A DNA stretch of 35,363 nt from Chara braunii (Eukaryota > Streptophyta > Charophyceae > Charales > Characeae): the NCBI GenBank assembly GCA_003427395.1, contig BFEA01000007.1:1684709-1720071 (forward strand), written 5' to 3'. Of this stretch, positions 1 through 9,768 are shown piece after piece; within the stretch, counting starts at the first letter, position 1, and the number at the start of each line of letters is the position of its first letter. A program made the translations under genes and the position numbers. Below the pieces are notes generated by a model. The model worked only from the letters and a program-made list of their open reading frames with translations, was not told where the DNA came from and did not search any database.

Positions 1-832
1 ACTCCCCCTTTCCTCCCTCCCCGCGTATTCGCGCCCCCCGCTGCGAAGCCCTATCATCTAGCTAATCTATCTCCTTCCAAAATACTTTTGTATCAATCTA
101 CCTTTAAAAAAAAAAAAAAAAAAAAAAAAACACGACGAGTCCCTTTTCGAAATTTCTTTTTGAAATACGTTGGAAATAAGTAGTTAATTTTTCAAATATT
201 CTCGAAATACTTCCTCTCTGAAAATTCTTTACAATTTAAAGCTTTTCTTTTTTGAAATTTCTTGAATACTTTAGAATTAATTCATCTCTTTTTGGAATAC
301 CCTTAATTTCTTTCCAAATTCCTTGGAATCCTTTTGCAACTCATAATTAGCCCTTTTCCGAAATTTTGAATTCACATTTTGAACTTTGAAATTAATTACT
401 TATTTTTACAAAATTGTCTCAAATTTTCTTTTCTCTCCCGACATTTCTTTAAATTCACGTTCGGAATTAATCCCTCCCTTCGGAATTAATTATTATTTTT
501 CCAAAATTTCAGCAAAAAATTTTAAAATTCCACCTCCTAATTCTTTTTCTATAATTCGAAGATATTTCGAAATTTCATGTAAATAAAATTTGAAATAAAT
601 TCAATTTTATTATTATTTTTTACCAATATTGTGAACAACGAATTTTCTAAATCTCCCCTTCGGATCCTTCAAAGTTTTGTTCTACCCAAATTAATTTTGA
701 ATAAATAAAATTCCAATTGGAATAAATTTATTTATTCAATATTAATTCCCTACTTTCCAAAAAACCTTGGCAATTATCTTTATTTTTGAATTTATTAATA
801 AATAAATAAGGGATTCCCCCCCCACCCTCCAC
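1..832 (+). other. AT-rich leader of E1 with poly-A run
   Basis: A non-coding stretch before gag. After about 130 bases of mixed sequence with a 25-base A run (106-130), it is very AT-rich and built from recurring words such as gaaattt, ggaatt and aataaat. It ends abruptly in a C-run (816-830) just before the gag ATG at 833. Short open frames here look like chance. A similar AT-rich leader precedes gag in E3. No promoter or PBS was recognised. Confidence 0.6.
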
Positions 833-2615
833 ATGCCACCACACCAAACCAAGAACTCCCAACGTGCCACCGCCGCCGCCGCCGCTGCTGCTGCATCCTC
901 CATACCCATTCAGGGCACGTCCTCCACCCCCTCTTCCCCCGACATGACCGCACCCTCCATCAACATGTCTGACATCCGCACCGACTTAGTCGATAGCATC
1001 GCCCGCAACCTCGTAGGCAAACAACCACCAGCAAATACTGCCACCACCGACCTCTCCGCCATCCTCCACGCACTCAACACCCTCCGACACAGCCTCTCTC
1101 GACGACATAAAAGCCAACATGTCGTCCATATGCGACCGCGTCACCACGATTGAAGGGACCATCCCCTCCATCACGGTCGTCACCACGGTTGCACCTCCCT
1201 CCTCCACAGCGCAAACCACTCCCTCCTCCACATTGCAAACCACTCCATCCTCCACAGCGCAAGCCACTCCCTCCACAGCCGCCTCCAGCAACACCCCCCC
1301 GCCGACCTCCTCCACACCTATCACCTCTACCACCACATGCACCAACCCTTCAACCTCCACCACCGTTCCGTCCCCTCCACCTCCTCCCTCATCCGGCGCA
1401 TCCAGCACACCGCCTCATTCCTCCCCCATCCACGTCACCCCTCTTCCCCCCCCGCACTCCCAAACCCTCTCCCAACCCATCATGACCACCTCCACCATCC
1501 CCACCATCCGTCCCACCTATTCCCAAGTCACCTCCGGGGTTTACCCCGCAATGCCACAACTCCCCCCCAACTACCTCCTTGAGGACAACAACCAAATCGA
1601 CCACACCTGCAACGACACCACCCCCAATAACCTCAGCTTCAACACCCTCGCGCAGATCGTTCACCGCGACGGGGAAATCCCCCGTTCCTTCCGATCTGGC
1701 GAAATCATGTCCTTCTCCGGCCTCCCCCACGAGGACATTTTTCTCTTCCTAACCCAGCTTTAGAATTCTTTTCACCTCCACCACATGCCCCTTGCCCACT
1801 GGCTCCCCATTGCCACCTCCCGCCTCCTCGACAATGCCGCCAAATGGTGGATGGCTGAAGTTAGCAACTGCCGAGCCTCCGGAGGACCACGTCACTCCTT
1901 CCTCCAATGGGCCAAGCTTCTCACTGCCACCTTCCGCCCCCAGAAAACCATTGCCGACTACCTTGAACAATTCTGCCACCTCCGCCAGACCGGTCCCATG
2001 GACCGGTTCGTCCAATACGTCCGCTCCCTCCGCCACCACCTACCCCACACCGTCATTCCCGACTTTGCGTTCATCTCCCGCATCAAACGAGTATGCCACA
2101 AAGACCTTGCAACCACCCTCGCCCACGAACCCGACATGCCCCTTGCTGACCTCCTCTCTCGCATGCTTCACCACGATCGACTCCTCCACCCCCCCCACCA
2201 GCCCCCGCCCGGCCCCTACCGCACCCGCTTTTTCCACCACATCACCCCCGAAGACACCACCTCCATCACTTCCTCGGACGAGTTCACCACACTTGACCCC
2301 GACGCATCTTCCGATTCACTCGACTCTTCATCCCTCACTTCCGAGGAACTCAATGTCATCCAATTCATGAGAATGCAGCGCAGAGATCGCGGCTCCCGAC
2401 CACCCTCATCTACCCCACCCTCCCGCCTCAAGAAACTCACCGCCGAGGAGCGCACCTACCTCCAAGCAAAAGGAGGTTGCTTTCGCTGTCGCCAATTGGG
2501 GCACCAACAAACCAACTGCCCCAACGCGGCACGATTCACCCACCAGTCCGCCTCCACTCGACCCGCAACCTCCGCATCACCGCCCTCTGCAAGCGCGGGT
2601 CCCTCCTCATCATGA
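833..2615 (+). pseudogene. gag: E1 gag (broken)
   Basis: Capsid/nucleocapsid polyprotein of E1, in at least two frames. 833-1153 opens with MPPHQTKN and a poly-Ala run. A frame change near 1095-1119 leads to a Ser/Thr/Pro-rich low-complexity stretch (to 1763), then a stop. From 1785 the frame carries a Retrotrans_gag-like domain (AAKWWMAEV, then LEQFCHLRQ) and a zinc knuckle CFRCRQLGHQQTNC (C232, C235, H240, C245 of the 1785-2615 product, spacing CX2CX4HX4C) that would bind the element's RNA. The sense strand is extremely C-rich, so long antisense open frames here are shadows. The start at 833 is the first ATG after the AT-rich leader. Identification rests on the knuckle and on position before protease. 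Confidence 0.82.
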
Positions 2616-2643
2616 ACACAGTCCCCAGGACGTTGGCCCGGCA

Positions 2644-3522
2644 TTGACATCGCGTCTGTCGGCCCATCCATCGGTGACGTCCTCCGTCCCACCGATGGTC
2701 CATCTGGCATCGACAATTCGTCCGCCTCCCCCCTCTTCGGTGACGCCCCCTCCACCGGACGACTCCCAGGCGTCGCAAACGCCTCCCACTGCCTCATGCT
2801 CCTCTACCCTTCTTCCAAACCCATCCACTATCACCTGCTCCGATGTTGTTGAGGAACGAGCCCGACACGATCGGCTTGTCCGCTTAGGCAACGAACAACG
2901 CCGCCTCAACACCATCATCTCCACCGCCAACTCCTCTCGTTTCCACCTCAAGTTCATCGCCGCCACCCTTGGTGTGTCTACAACTAAGTTATGGGCCCTC
3001 CTCGACATTGGAGCCTCCGGTAACTTCATCACCCACGCGTGTGTCCGCAAAGCCGGTCTTACCTCTACCGGNTATGACTCCCCGATCACGATTCGCCTAG
3101 GGGACAAAGACACCGCCGTCGTAGTAGACCGCACGGTTCCCGAGACCACCATGACCGTCGGAACCCTCCGCAGTCAGGTCTCGTTTGACGTCATGCACTT
3201 GATGTGCGACATCNTCTTAGGAACCCCGTGGCTGGACCGCTACATGCCATACGCATTCCACCCCAACTTCCTTCACCTCACCAACCCCCCTGACACAACC
3301 ATCGACATTCCCTATCTCCCATATCCGACCTCCCAAGGCTTTGTCACCCCGCACCATTTCCTCCACATGGCTCGCCTAAACCCCGACTCCGCCTACTACT
3401 GTCTTGTCCTTGATCGCGAAAGTCCCGAGGACTTACTCCCGATGGACAAACCCGATCAAGCCCCCCCCCTCCAACCCCGCCATCACCTCAATCCTCGACG
3501 AGTTCAGGGACGTCTTTCCTGA
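2644..3522 (+). pseudogene. E1 retropepsin-like protease region
   Basis: Aspartic protease that would process the gag-pol polyprotein. The frame holds WALLDIGASGNFIT (Asp at about residue 121) in the position of the retropepsin D-S/T-G motif, here D-I-G, and further on the DI-x-LGTPWLDR motif typical of the C-terminal part of Ty3/gypsy proteases. Two bases are undetermined (n at 3072 and 3214), giving unknown residues, one of them inside that second motif. The frame differs from gag upstream and overlaps the RT frame downstream by about 120 bases, which suggests frameshifts rather than a designed overlap. The substitution at the second active-site position would probably weaken or abolish activity (inference). 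Confidence 0.78.
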
Positions 3523-4886
3523 GTCCTTACCCGCCAAACTACCTCCGGATCGTGGCGTATCCCATACCATCGATTTGGAACCCGGACATTCTCCACCTTG
3601 CCGCCCTCCATACCAACTCTCTGTCCCCGAAGCCGAAGAAAAGAAGCGGCAACTCGGTGAACTCCTTGAAAAAGGGTTCATTAAGCCAAGTTCATCCCCT
3701 TTCGGAACCAGCTGCCTTTTCGTCAAGAAAGGTGGAACTTCGGAACTCCGCATGTGCACAGACTACCGCGCCTTGAACCGGATCACGATCAAGAACACCT
3801 CGGATCTCCGAGCTCCTTGATTGTCTCCGTGAAGTGAAGTACTTTACCAAGATCGACCTTCGCAGTGGCTTCCACCAGATCCGTATCCGCGAGGAGGGCA
3901 CCCACAAGACCGCCTTCCACTCTCGGTTCGGGCACTACGAGTTCCTCGTGATGCCGTTCGGACTCACCAATGCCCCCGCTACCTTCCAATCTACCATGAA
4001 CCACATTTTTCGCAACCTCCTCGAAGTCTGTGTCGTCGTCTAGCTTGATGACATCCTTGTCTTCAGCCCCACCTTCGAGTCCCACCTTCAGCACCTCCGC
4101 CAAGTCATCTCGATCCTCCGAGAGCAAAAATTGTACGCCAAGCTCAGCAAATGTACGTTTGCCGCTTCAAGCGTCGAATACCTCGGCCATATTGTCTCCG
4201 CTGAAGGCATTCGTATGGACCCCTCGAAGGTCACAACCCTCGTCGAGTACCCCCCACCCAAGACCCTCCTCCGTTCCTTCCTTGACCTTGCCAACTATTA
4301 CCGCCCGTTCATTCGCAACTTTTTCGAGGTCTCTTACCCTCTCCACAAACTCACCCGCAAGGACGAGCCCTTCCATTGGAACGATGGCCGCCAACACGCT
4401 TTCTACTTACTCAAGCAAACCATCACCACGGCCCCTATCCTCAAGATCGCCGACCCACTTGCCATTTCTATGTCACCACTGATGCCTCCGACTTCACCAT
4501 CAGAGTCGTACTGTCCCAACATTTCCCCTGCGACACCGTCGAGACCCCCTCCATCAAGGACTTGCCCACTCACCCCGAGGCTCCACCTGGCGAATACCCC
4601 ATCGCCTTCGCAAGCAAGAAGCTCCTTCCCGCAGAGATGAATTACCCCTCCAACGAGGAGCTCCTCACCGTAAGTCATGCCCTCACAGTGTGGCCCCCGT
4701 ACCTCGACGGGCAATACTTCACCATCCACACTGACAACACCATCGTCTCCTCCATCCTTTCCAAGAAAAGATATCACTCCACGCCAAGCCCGCTGGCTGG
4801 ACTTCCTTGCCCAATTCACATTCACCATTTTCCATACCCCTGGCAAAAGCAACCGCATTGCGGATGCCCTCTCTCGACGACCCGAC
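3404..4886 (+). pseudogene. E1 reverse transcriptase-RNase H (stop in YLDD)
   Basis: Copies element RNA into DNA and degrades the RNA strand. RT motifs run [46 protein letters not shown] (catalytic Asp present), [19 protein letters not shown], then VVV-stop-LDDILVF: the Tyr codon of the YLDD box reads TAG at about 4041-4043, and the frame resumes straight after. The fingers region changes frame near 3800-3834. RNase H begins with FYVTTDASDF in another frame (4376-5014), and returns to the first frame before HTPGKSNRIADALSRRPD, ending about 4886. Family identity is certain from these motifs; at least three frame changes plus the active-site stop make it dead. Confidence 0.92.
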
Positions 4887-6195
4887 CACAAGCCCCCCGA
4901 GAAAGTCTACGCCGCCATGACTCATATCCAACTCCTGCCATCACTCCATCACCGATACACCCAAGGCTACCTATCTTGCCCAGATTTCATCACCATCTAC
5001 AACAAGCTCCGTGATCTTGACCCTGTCCCCAAGTACTCCCTCCATGACAACCTTCTCTACATCAATACCAAAGGCACTCGCCGACTTTGCATCCCCGACG
5101 CACGTGGTCTCCGTACTCAACTCTTGGCCGAGCACCACGACGCCAAGACCGCAAGACACCTTGGTTTCCAGAAAACCTTCGACACCATCTCCCGCTACTT
5201 CTATTGGCCTTCCCTGCTCGTCGACGTCAAAGCATACATTCGCTCATGCCCCACGTGCCAAGCTATCAACCTCTCGAACCGGGCCAAACCCGGCCAGCTC
5301 CAATTATTGCCCATGCCTACTCATCGTTGGCAGTCCATCTCCATGGACTTCGTGTGCGGTCTTCCCAAGACTGACCGCGGACATGATTGCATCTACGTCA
5401 TTGTCTGCCGCTTGACCAAACGTGCCCACTTCATCCCCTGCACGATCTCGCACAGTGCCAAAGACGTCGCCACACTCTTCTTCGATCATGTTGCTCGCCA
5501 TCACGGCATCCCCGAGAACATCACCAGTGACCCTGATCCTCGCTTTCTCTCACAATTCTGGAAACACCTCTTCACGGTCTACGGAACCACGCTCAAGTAT
5601 AGCACTGGACAAACATGAACGATACTCTCCAAAGAATTCTGCGGAAGTATTGTCACCCCCACCAACACGATTGGGATCAGTTGCTCACAGCTGCTGAGAT
5701 CGCCTACAACAACACCGTCTGCCCTTCCACCGGCATGTCCCCTTTCTACCTCGACTTGGGTTACCACCCTCGCTTACCCTCCAACTTCTTGCTTCCTTCG
5801 CAGCTTAACCCATCCACCCCCTGCCCCTCTCTCAATGAATGGATAGCAACAATGAACAGACTCCTGAGAGAAGCCTCCAAAGCCATTGAACGAACCCAAG
5901 AACAACAAGCCAACAAGACTAACAAACGGAGACGCGACGTATCATTCAAAGTAGGGGACAAAGTCTGGCTCTCCGCCAAACGCTTTGAACCCGAACACGG
6001 CTTGTCCAAGAAACTCTCCAACAAATGGCTCGGTCCCTTCCCCATCATTGAACAAACCTCCCCCGTTAACTACAAACTCCAACTTCCCCCTGACATGAGT
6101 CGTGTCCACCCAGTCTTCCATGCCGAGTACCTAAAAGAATACCATGAATCCCCCCCCAGTTCGCCGACCGCCCATATCCTAGACCTCCACCGATC
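4887..6195 (+). pseudogene. E1 integrase (catalytic segment deleted)
   Basis: Would insert the cDNA into the genome. The N-terminal zinc domain is visible as HHDAKTARHLGF followed by CPTCQ. The core begins MDFVCGLPKTDRGHD (first Asp) and continues to ITSDPDPRFLSQFW (second Asp). Just after KYSTGQT the frame meets a stop at about 5616, and the segment that normally holds the third acidic residue is missing: compared with the E2-E4 integrases, the conserved stretch around the Gln-Thr-Glu motif is shortened. The following frame (5615-6361) gives YNNTVCPSTGMSPF and the C-terminal domain KVGDKVWLSAKRFEPEHGL with GPFPI, then HPVFHAEYLK. A last frameshift precedes the chromodomain. Confidence 0.88.
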
Positions 6196-6423
6196 ATGCT
6201 ACCCACAGGCCCTGAATTCGTTGTCGAAACCATCATCGACCGACGAACCACTCAGGTATCTGATCAACCGGAACCAATCACTGAATACAAAGTCAAATGG
6301 ACCGGATACCCCGATGAAGAATCTACATGGGAACCTCTCTCTAATCTTAAGAACGCCATGAAACTTGTCCGCGCCTATGATCGTGCTAATCCTGTCCTAG
6401 ATACCTATATAACTATGGCATAA
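6196..6423 (+). CDS. E1 C-terminal chromodomain
   Basis: Canonical chromodomain that would tether integrase to modified chromatin. Residues include EFVVETIIDRR, then EYKVKWTGYPDEESTWEPL and a C-terminal helix (NLKNAMKLVRAYDRA): the aromatic positions (Y, W, W) and the W-x-G-Y-P-D-E-E-S-T-W-E-P core are intact. It is the end of the pol polyprotein in a frame shifted from the integrase C-terminus; its ATG is unlikely to be a true independent start. Of the four elements, E1 alone has this classical form. Confidence 0.88.
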   Translation: MLPTGPEFVVETIIDRRTTQVSDQPEPITEYKVKWTGYPDEESTWEPLSNLKNAMKLVRAYDRANPVLDTYITMA

Positions 6424-7268
6424 ACCCTGCTACAACCTCGCAACCCCACTCTACAGACACCCTTCAACCCAGTCCACCCTCCCCTTGACCTTCATTCCTG
6501 ATGTCTGATTTGCCCTTGCCCTCGCCTAGCCTTGTCCCATCTGTCCTCTCCACTACCTTGTCTGTCTTGTCCAATGCTTGTGAACCTGCGTGACGCCAAT
6601 GATAAAGGATCTAATGGCAAGCGCACGAGGACGATGGCCTGCTGCCTCACTGTTCATGGAGATTATGCAGCTGGTGTGGCCACCATGCTGTTTCGTCGGC
6701 CGGCATCCCGACTCGCGGACTTACTGGAGCAGCAACTTGTGACATGGATCTTTGCATCAGTCTGCGACTTCCTTGCTCCCAGATCAGACCTCATTGCAGT
6801 TCGTGTACCGGACACACCCTAGCACTTGGACTTTGACACTTGAACTACTACTACGCTTCTTGGACTTCTACCTGTCGCAGCCGCTGAAGACCGCTTCTGC
6901 CACCTACTCCAAAGACCTGATCAAGACCACTGCAGACCCCCTTTCAAGACAGTTGGACACTTTGTTCCTACATGATATTCTGCTTCCGACTCCTTCGGAC
7001 ACACCAGCCCTTGCATCCTGAACAAACATTTTCATTTTTATTTTTCCTGACTTTGACAACCCACTAGAACAGCGATAGACATCCCCTGTTTCCCTGACCA
7101 TTGTTTCCCTTACCCAGTAGAACATCAATAGAAGTCCCCTGTTCCCTGAACTGTGTTCCCCCTTAACCTATAGCAAACCATGCAGTCCCCTTAGTTCATC
7201 AGTTGGACTACCCTGTTCCCTGCCGTCCCTTTAGTTCAGGATTTTTGGCAGCCGGGACGTTGCCTTCT
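6424..7268 (+). other. E1 3' untranslated region
   Basis: About 845 bases between the chromodomain stop and the polypurine tract, with no recognisable protein domain. The last part (about 7060-7240) repeats a degenerate phrase containing ccctgttccctga and atagacatccc several times, a local imperfect direct repeat. The small open frames here do not resemble known proteins. Confidence 0.6.
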
Positions 7269-7283
7269 AGAGGGAGGGGATAG
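7269..7283 (+). promoter_or_regulatory. E1 polypurine tract
   Basis: The purine run agagggaggggatag sits directly before TGTTACGG, a plausible LTR start. In LTR elements this RNase H-resistant run primes plus-strand DNA synthesis. Its position right after the pol 3' UTR supports the call. Confidence 0.75.
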
Positions 7284-7778
7284 TGTTACGGACTCCGCCA
7301 GGGCTCGATCCCTGGTCTATCTTTTTGCTGTTTCGACTGCATCCCGTTTTCGGCCTGGCACTCTTTCTCCAAACCCCTCCTTCGGTACCGTAGGATTTTG
7401 GACAACTGGCGCCATGCTGCAATTCGGGCGCCACTTTCAAATACCGCATTTTTCAGTTCTGCCCTCGGGGCCTTTGCAGAAATGCCCCTGGTACCGTACG
7501 TGTCACCGGTACTTATACCGGCTTCCCGTACGGTACGGGGACCAGTCTCGTACCAGTTTTCTGCTGCTGTACTCGTACTCAGTGTGACTTGCTGTTTGGG
7601 CATTCGGAATCCAAGACTTCGACTTTGTGCCTTGCCACGGTGTCTGCGTCCGACCCTCGGTTGTGTCGAGTGAGTGTGTGTGTGTGTGTGCTCTCACTCT
7701 CTCCCTCTCTCTCAACTCTCCCTCGGCTCTCCCTCAGCCTCACGCGCGTCACACGCCATATCCCATCTACCACTGCGA
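7284..7778 (+). repeat. E1 3' LTR (right end uncertain)
   Basis: Begins TGTTACGG immediately after the polypurine tract. Near its start is an inverted repeat (ccaggg-ctcgat-ccctgg, about 7296-7313). The sequence ends in a TG and CT/TC-rich microsatellite (7674-7735). There is no second copy in the window to fix the length, so the right end is set by the start of U6-like sequence at 7779. Confidence 0.55.
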
Positions 7779-7861
7779 GACATCCGTTAAAATGAGAACG
7801 ATATTGAGAAGATTAGCATGGGCCTTTCGCAAGGAGGACACGCACAAATCCAGAAAAGGTC
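7779..7861 (+). pseudogene. U6 snRNA-like pseudogene
   Basis: Matches the conserved body of spliceosomal U6 RNA: gacatccg near its start, the long block agaagattagcatgg, the internal stem-loop region and gcaagga-gacacgcacaaatc, ending in agaaaaggtc. Two facts mark it as a pseudogene. The 5' terminal stem-loop (normally GTCCCTTCGGGGAC) is not recognisable upstream, and the ACAGAGA box, which pairs with the 5' splice site, reads ATTGAGA. The AGC triad is retained. The usual T-run terminator is replaced by an A-rich stretch, consistent with an RNA-derived retrocopy (inference). No convincing plant USE element is seen upstream. Confidence 0.82.
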
Positions 7862-8411
7862 AACAAAAAAGAAAAAATACCTAGGTGGGAGAGGAGGAGG
7901 ATGTGGGCGAGGAGGACAAATAGAATAGTGATGACGAGGCAGCGGAGGAGGAGAAGAGATGGACAGACGGAAAAGAGGAAGGGCAGCAGGAGAAGGACGG
8001 GTGGAAGGAGGACACTTGGATGATGAGGAAGGGGAGGAGACGAGGGAGGAAGAGGGCAGGAGGAGGAGGACGAATGAGAGGAGGAGACATGGAGGACGAG
8101 GAAGGGAGGAGACGAGGAGGCATGGAGGATGAGGAAGCACGAGGAGACATGGACGACGAGGAAGGGCAGGAGGAGGAGGACGAGTGGGAGAAGGAGAGAT
8201 GGAGGACGAGGAAGGGAAGGAGGCGAGGAGACATGGAAGACGAGGAAGGAGGAGGAGGAGGAGGAGACATGGAGGACGAGGAAGGAAAGGAGGACGAGGA
8301 CGAGTCGAAGGAGACGAAAAGGAGCAGGAGGAGACATGGAGGATGCGGACGAGTCAGAGGAGACGAAAAGGAGCAGTAGGAGACATGGAGGATGAGGAAG
8401 AGGAGGACCGA
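7862..8411 (+). repeat. GA-rich degenerate minisatellite
   Basis: Almost pure purine on the plus strand. From about 8085 it is built of imperfect units of roughly 20-27 bases around gaggagacatggaggacga followed by ggaagg. Stop codons are rare in either strand because of composition, which produces long open frames of Asp/Glu/Arg (plus) or Ser/Pro/Leu (minus) repeats. I do not regard these as genes. Confidence 0.7.
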
Positions 8412-9225
8412 GGTGAGGGGGCACTCTTCCAGCGCGGCGGCACTCCTCGAATGGCTGCAACAGATGAGCAGGAAGCCCAGCCCAGAGGCCCAGCCCAGCC
8501 CTGGAAAGACTTGGACACTGTTTCAAATTTTGAAACCTCACTTGGTCTGCGCTTGAGCATGCGGGCCTAAAGAAAAACAAATTCATCCCGCTTTGAATTT
8601 CGGCGGAGGGCCTTGAATGCGCCGTTTCGACCCCCGATTTTTTTATTTTTTTTTTTGGTTGGGGGGGTCACGGGCCGTTCCCCACACACGTTGTGCGCTG
8701 TACAGGAACGGTTGGGCTCACGTGCCGTAGGTTGGGAACCGCACGCACGACGTGCGTTTGCAAGTATGGTTGATAGGTATACCCACCGAGCTACCTTCTT
8801 CCCCCGAATAGAGCATACGGTCACTTTCGCTGCATCTGGACTGAAATGTGAGCCAAATACGGCCATAACGACTGTATGTTCTATGTGGGCCAAAGACGGT
8901 AAAGCCCATCAACAATATGAGTTGTTATGACACATGTGGCTCTACAAACCAGGAGCTGTGGTTTTGTAGCAGAAGTGAAGGAATATTCTTGACAGATCGG
9001 CGGGCCTGACTAATCTACAGTGCGGCAGGCATGGTTTCATGATTTTTTTATATTCTTTTTTGGTATCATGAATTTCTTTTATCCCTCTGCCTCCCCAATA
9101 AATCACTGCTAGATTTGTGGCAATTTGCTCACAGATTTGCCACTCACTAATCTCACTTTCATTCGGTACCCAGAGATGCTGTCTCATCCTCACCTGTCAC
9201 AGGCTGACAGACCTCTTCTCCGATA
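8412..9225. other. Unassigned intergenic stretch
   Basis: No domain, RNA gene or element end recognised. Visible details are a T-run followed by a G-run (8638-8667), a small palindrome (cgcacgacgtgcg, about 8745) and a pair of imperfect inverted segments about 60 bases apart (agagcatacggtca near 8810 and its counterpart near 8880). It may be decayed transposon or intron sequence. Confidence 0.5.
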
Positions 9226-9456
9226 CATTCTCTTGACCCGGAAGCTTTGCTCAGGATTAACATCGGCCGAGCTCGAGCTGGCGGGTGTGTGGCATGTTGG
9301 GAGGATGGCATTTTCGTGGCGTTCTTGTTTGTCATCATTATAATTGATTCTTCTCACATTCTCTTGACGTGAAAGCTTTGCTCTGGATAAACACTCCTCA
9401 AGCTCGAGCTGGAGAGTCTGTGGCGTGTTGGGAGATTGACATTTTCATCATGTTGT
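9226..9456 (+). repeat. Local direct duplication, two copies offset by 131 bp
   Basis: Copy 1 (9226-9325) and copy 2 (9357-9456) share attctcttgac, then aagctttgctc-gga, agctcgagctgg, then tgtggc-tgttggga and attttc, with about one difference in five bases. They lie directly upstream of the PP2C exon and may be part of its intron. Confidence 0.65.
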
Positions 9457-9495
9457 TGTTGTTGTTGTTGTGGTCGTCGTTGTTGTCGTCATCAG

Positions 9496-9598
9496 GTGGA
9501 ATCATCACCAAGTGGTGTTTTTATGGGGATCTATGATGGCCACGGCGGACCCGAATGCTCCACATTTATCAGAGAGCATTTGTATCCAAACTTGCAGA
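9496..9598 (+). CDS. PP2C-type protein phosphatase, single exon
   Basis: The stretch translates as VESSPSGVFMGIYDGHGG followed by PECSTFIREHLYPNLQ. The YDGHGG box is the signature of PPM/PP2C Ser/Thr phosphatases, whose Asp binds the catalytic metal ions; the sequence after it resembles the plant PP2C branch with GGPEASRF-like motifs. The exon is bounded by an acceptor-like atcag after a T/GTTGTT-rich tract and by a donor-like gtgagt at 9599, so it covers 34 codons plus one base. No other PP2C exon is visible in the window. It may belong to a real host gene with transposon-filled introns, or be a stranded gene fragment. It is the only plausible host protein-coding sequence here. Confidence 0.75.
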
Positions 9599-9690
9599 GT
9601 GAGTCCTTTCTTTCGTTTCCCTTCTTTTTCCTTTTTTCAAAAGGGCAACGGCCTTGAGATGCCATGATCTGAACTGACCGACCCTAGGTG

Positions 9691-9768
9691 ATTCAAATTT
9701 GCAGTGTTTTACTCGTTTGCTTCATCTGCTTCGAGTGGAGTTTGAACTCAGATCTGTATTTCAACAGT
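9691..9768 (-). repeat. Dispersed tRNA-like repeat, copy 1
   Basis: Closely matches 17785-17858. The shared core includes ttttactcgtttgcttcatc on the plus strand and, on the minus strand, a B-box-like gagttcaaactcc. The box is reminiscent of a tRNA-derived SINE, but no full cloverleaf can be drawn. Both copies lie next to organelle rRNA fragments. Confidence 0.55.

Larger units (their letters stand above)
1..7778 (+). mobile_element. E1: degenerate Ty3/gypsy chromovirus, 5' LTR not in window
   Basis: Plus-strand domain order is gag with CCHC knuckle, retropepsin, RT, RNase H, zinc-binding integrase, chromodomain, then a polypurine tract and the start of a 3' LTR. This integrase-after-RNase-H order with a C-terminal chromodomain defines Ty3/gypsy chromoviruses. 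No 5' LTR or convincing tRNA-primer site lies left of gag, so either the 5' LTR is outside the window or it is lost. The coding strand is strikingly C-rich, unlike E2-E4. At least seven frame changes, one in-frame stop in the RT active site and deletions in integrase make it non-autonomous. The right boundary is uncertain because no second LTR is available; I placed it where U6-like sequence starts. Confidence 0.85.

Noticed and set aside
1-60. End of the E1 5' LTR
   Set aside because: C-rich words vaguely recall 7710-7778, but no continuous match could be aligned by eye.
85-105. Possible degenerate PBS (ttgtatcaatct) for E1
   Set aside because: Too few matches to the Met-type PBS and no LTR end in front of it.
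986-3152. Multiple antisense open frames (986-1408, 1389-1730, 2456-2797, 2610-3152 minus)
   Set aside because: Shadows of the C-rich E1 sense strand, Gly/Val/Arg-rich with no recognisable motif.
7813-8586. Long open frame of 257 codons on the minus strand (Ser/Pro/Leu repeats) and several on the plus strand (Asp/Glu/Arg repeats)
   Set aside because: They lie in a GA-rich minisatellite where stop codons are rare by composition; there is no domain and repeats read through in several frames.
8589-8930. Small open frames on both strands (8613-8930 plus; 8567-8893 minus)
   Set aside because: No domain, low conservation signals and overlapping antisense frames; likely chance.
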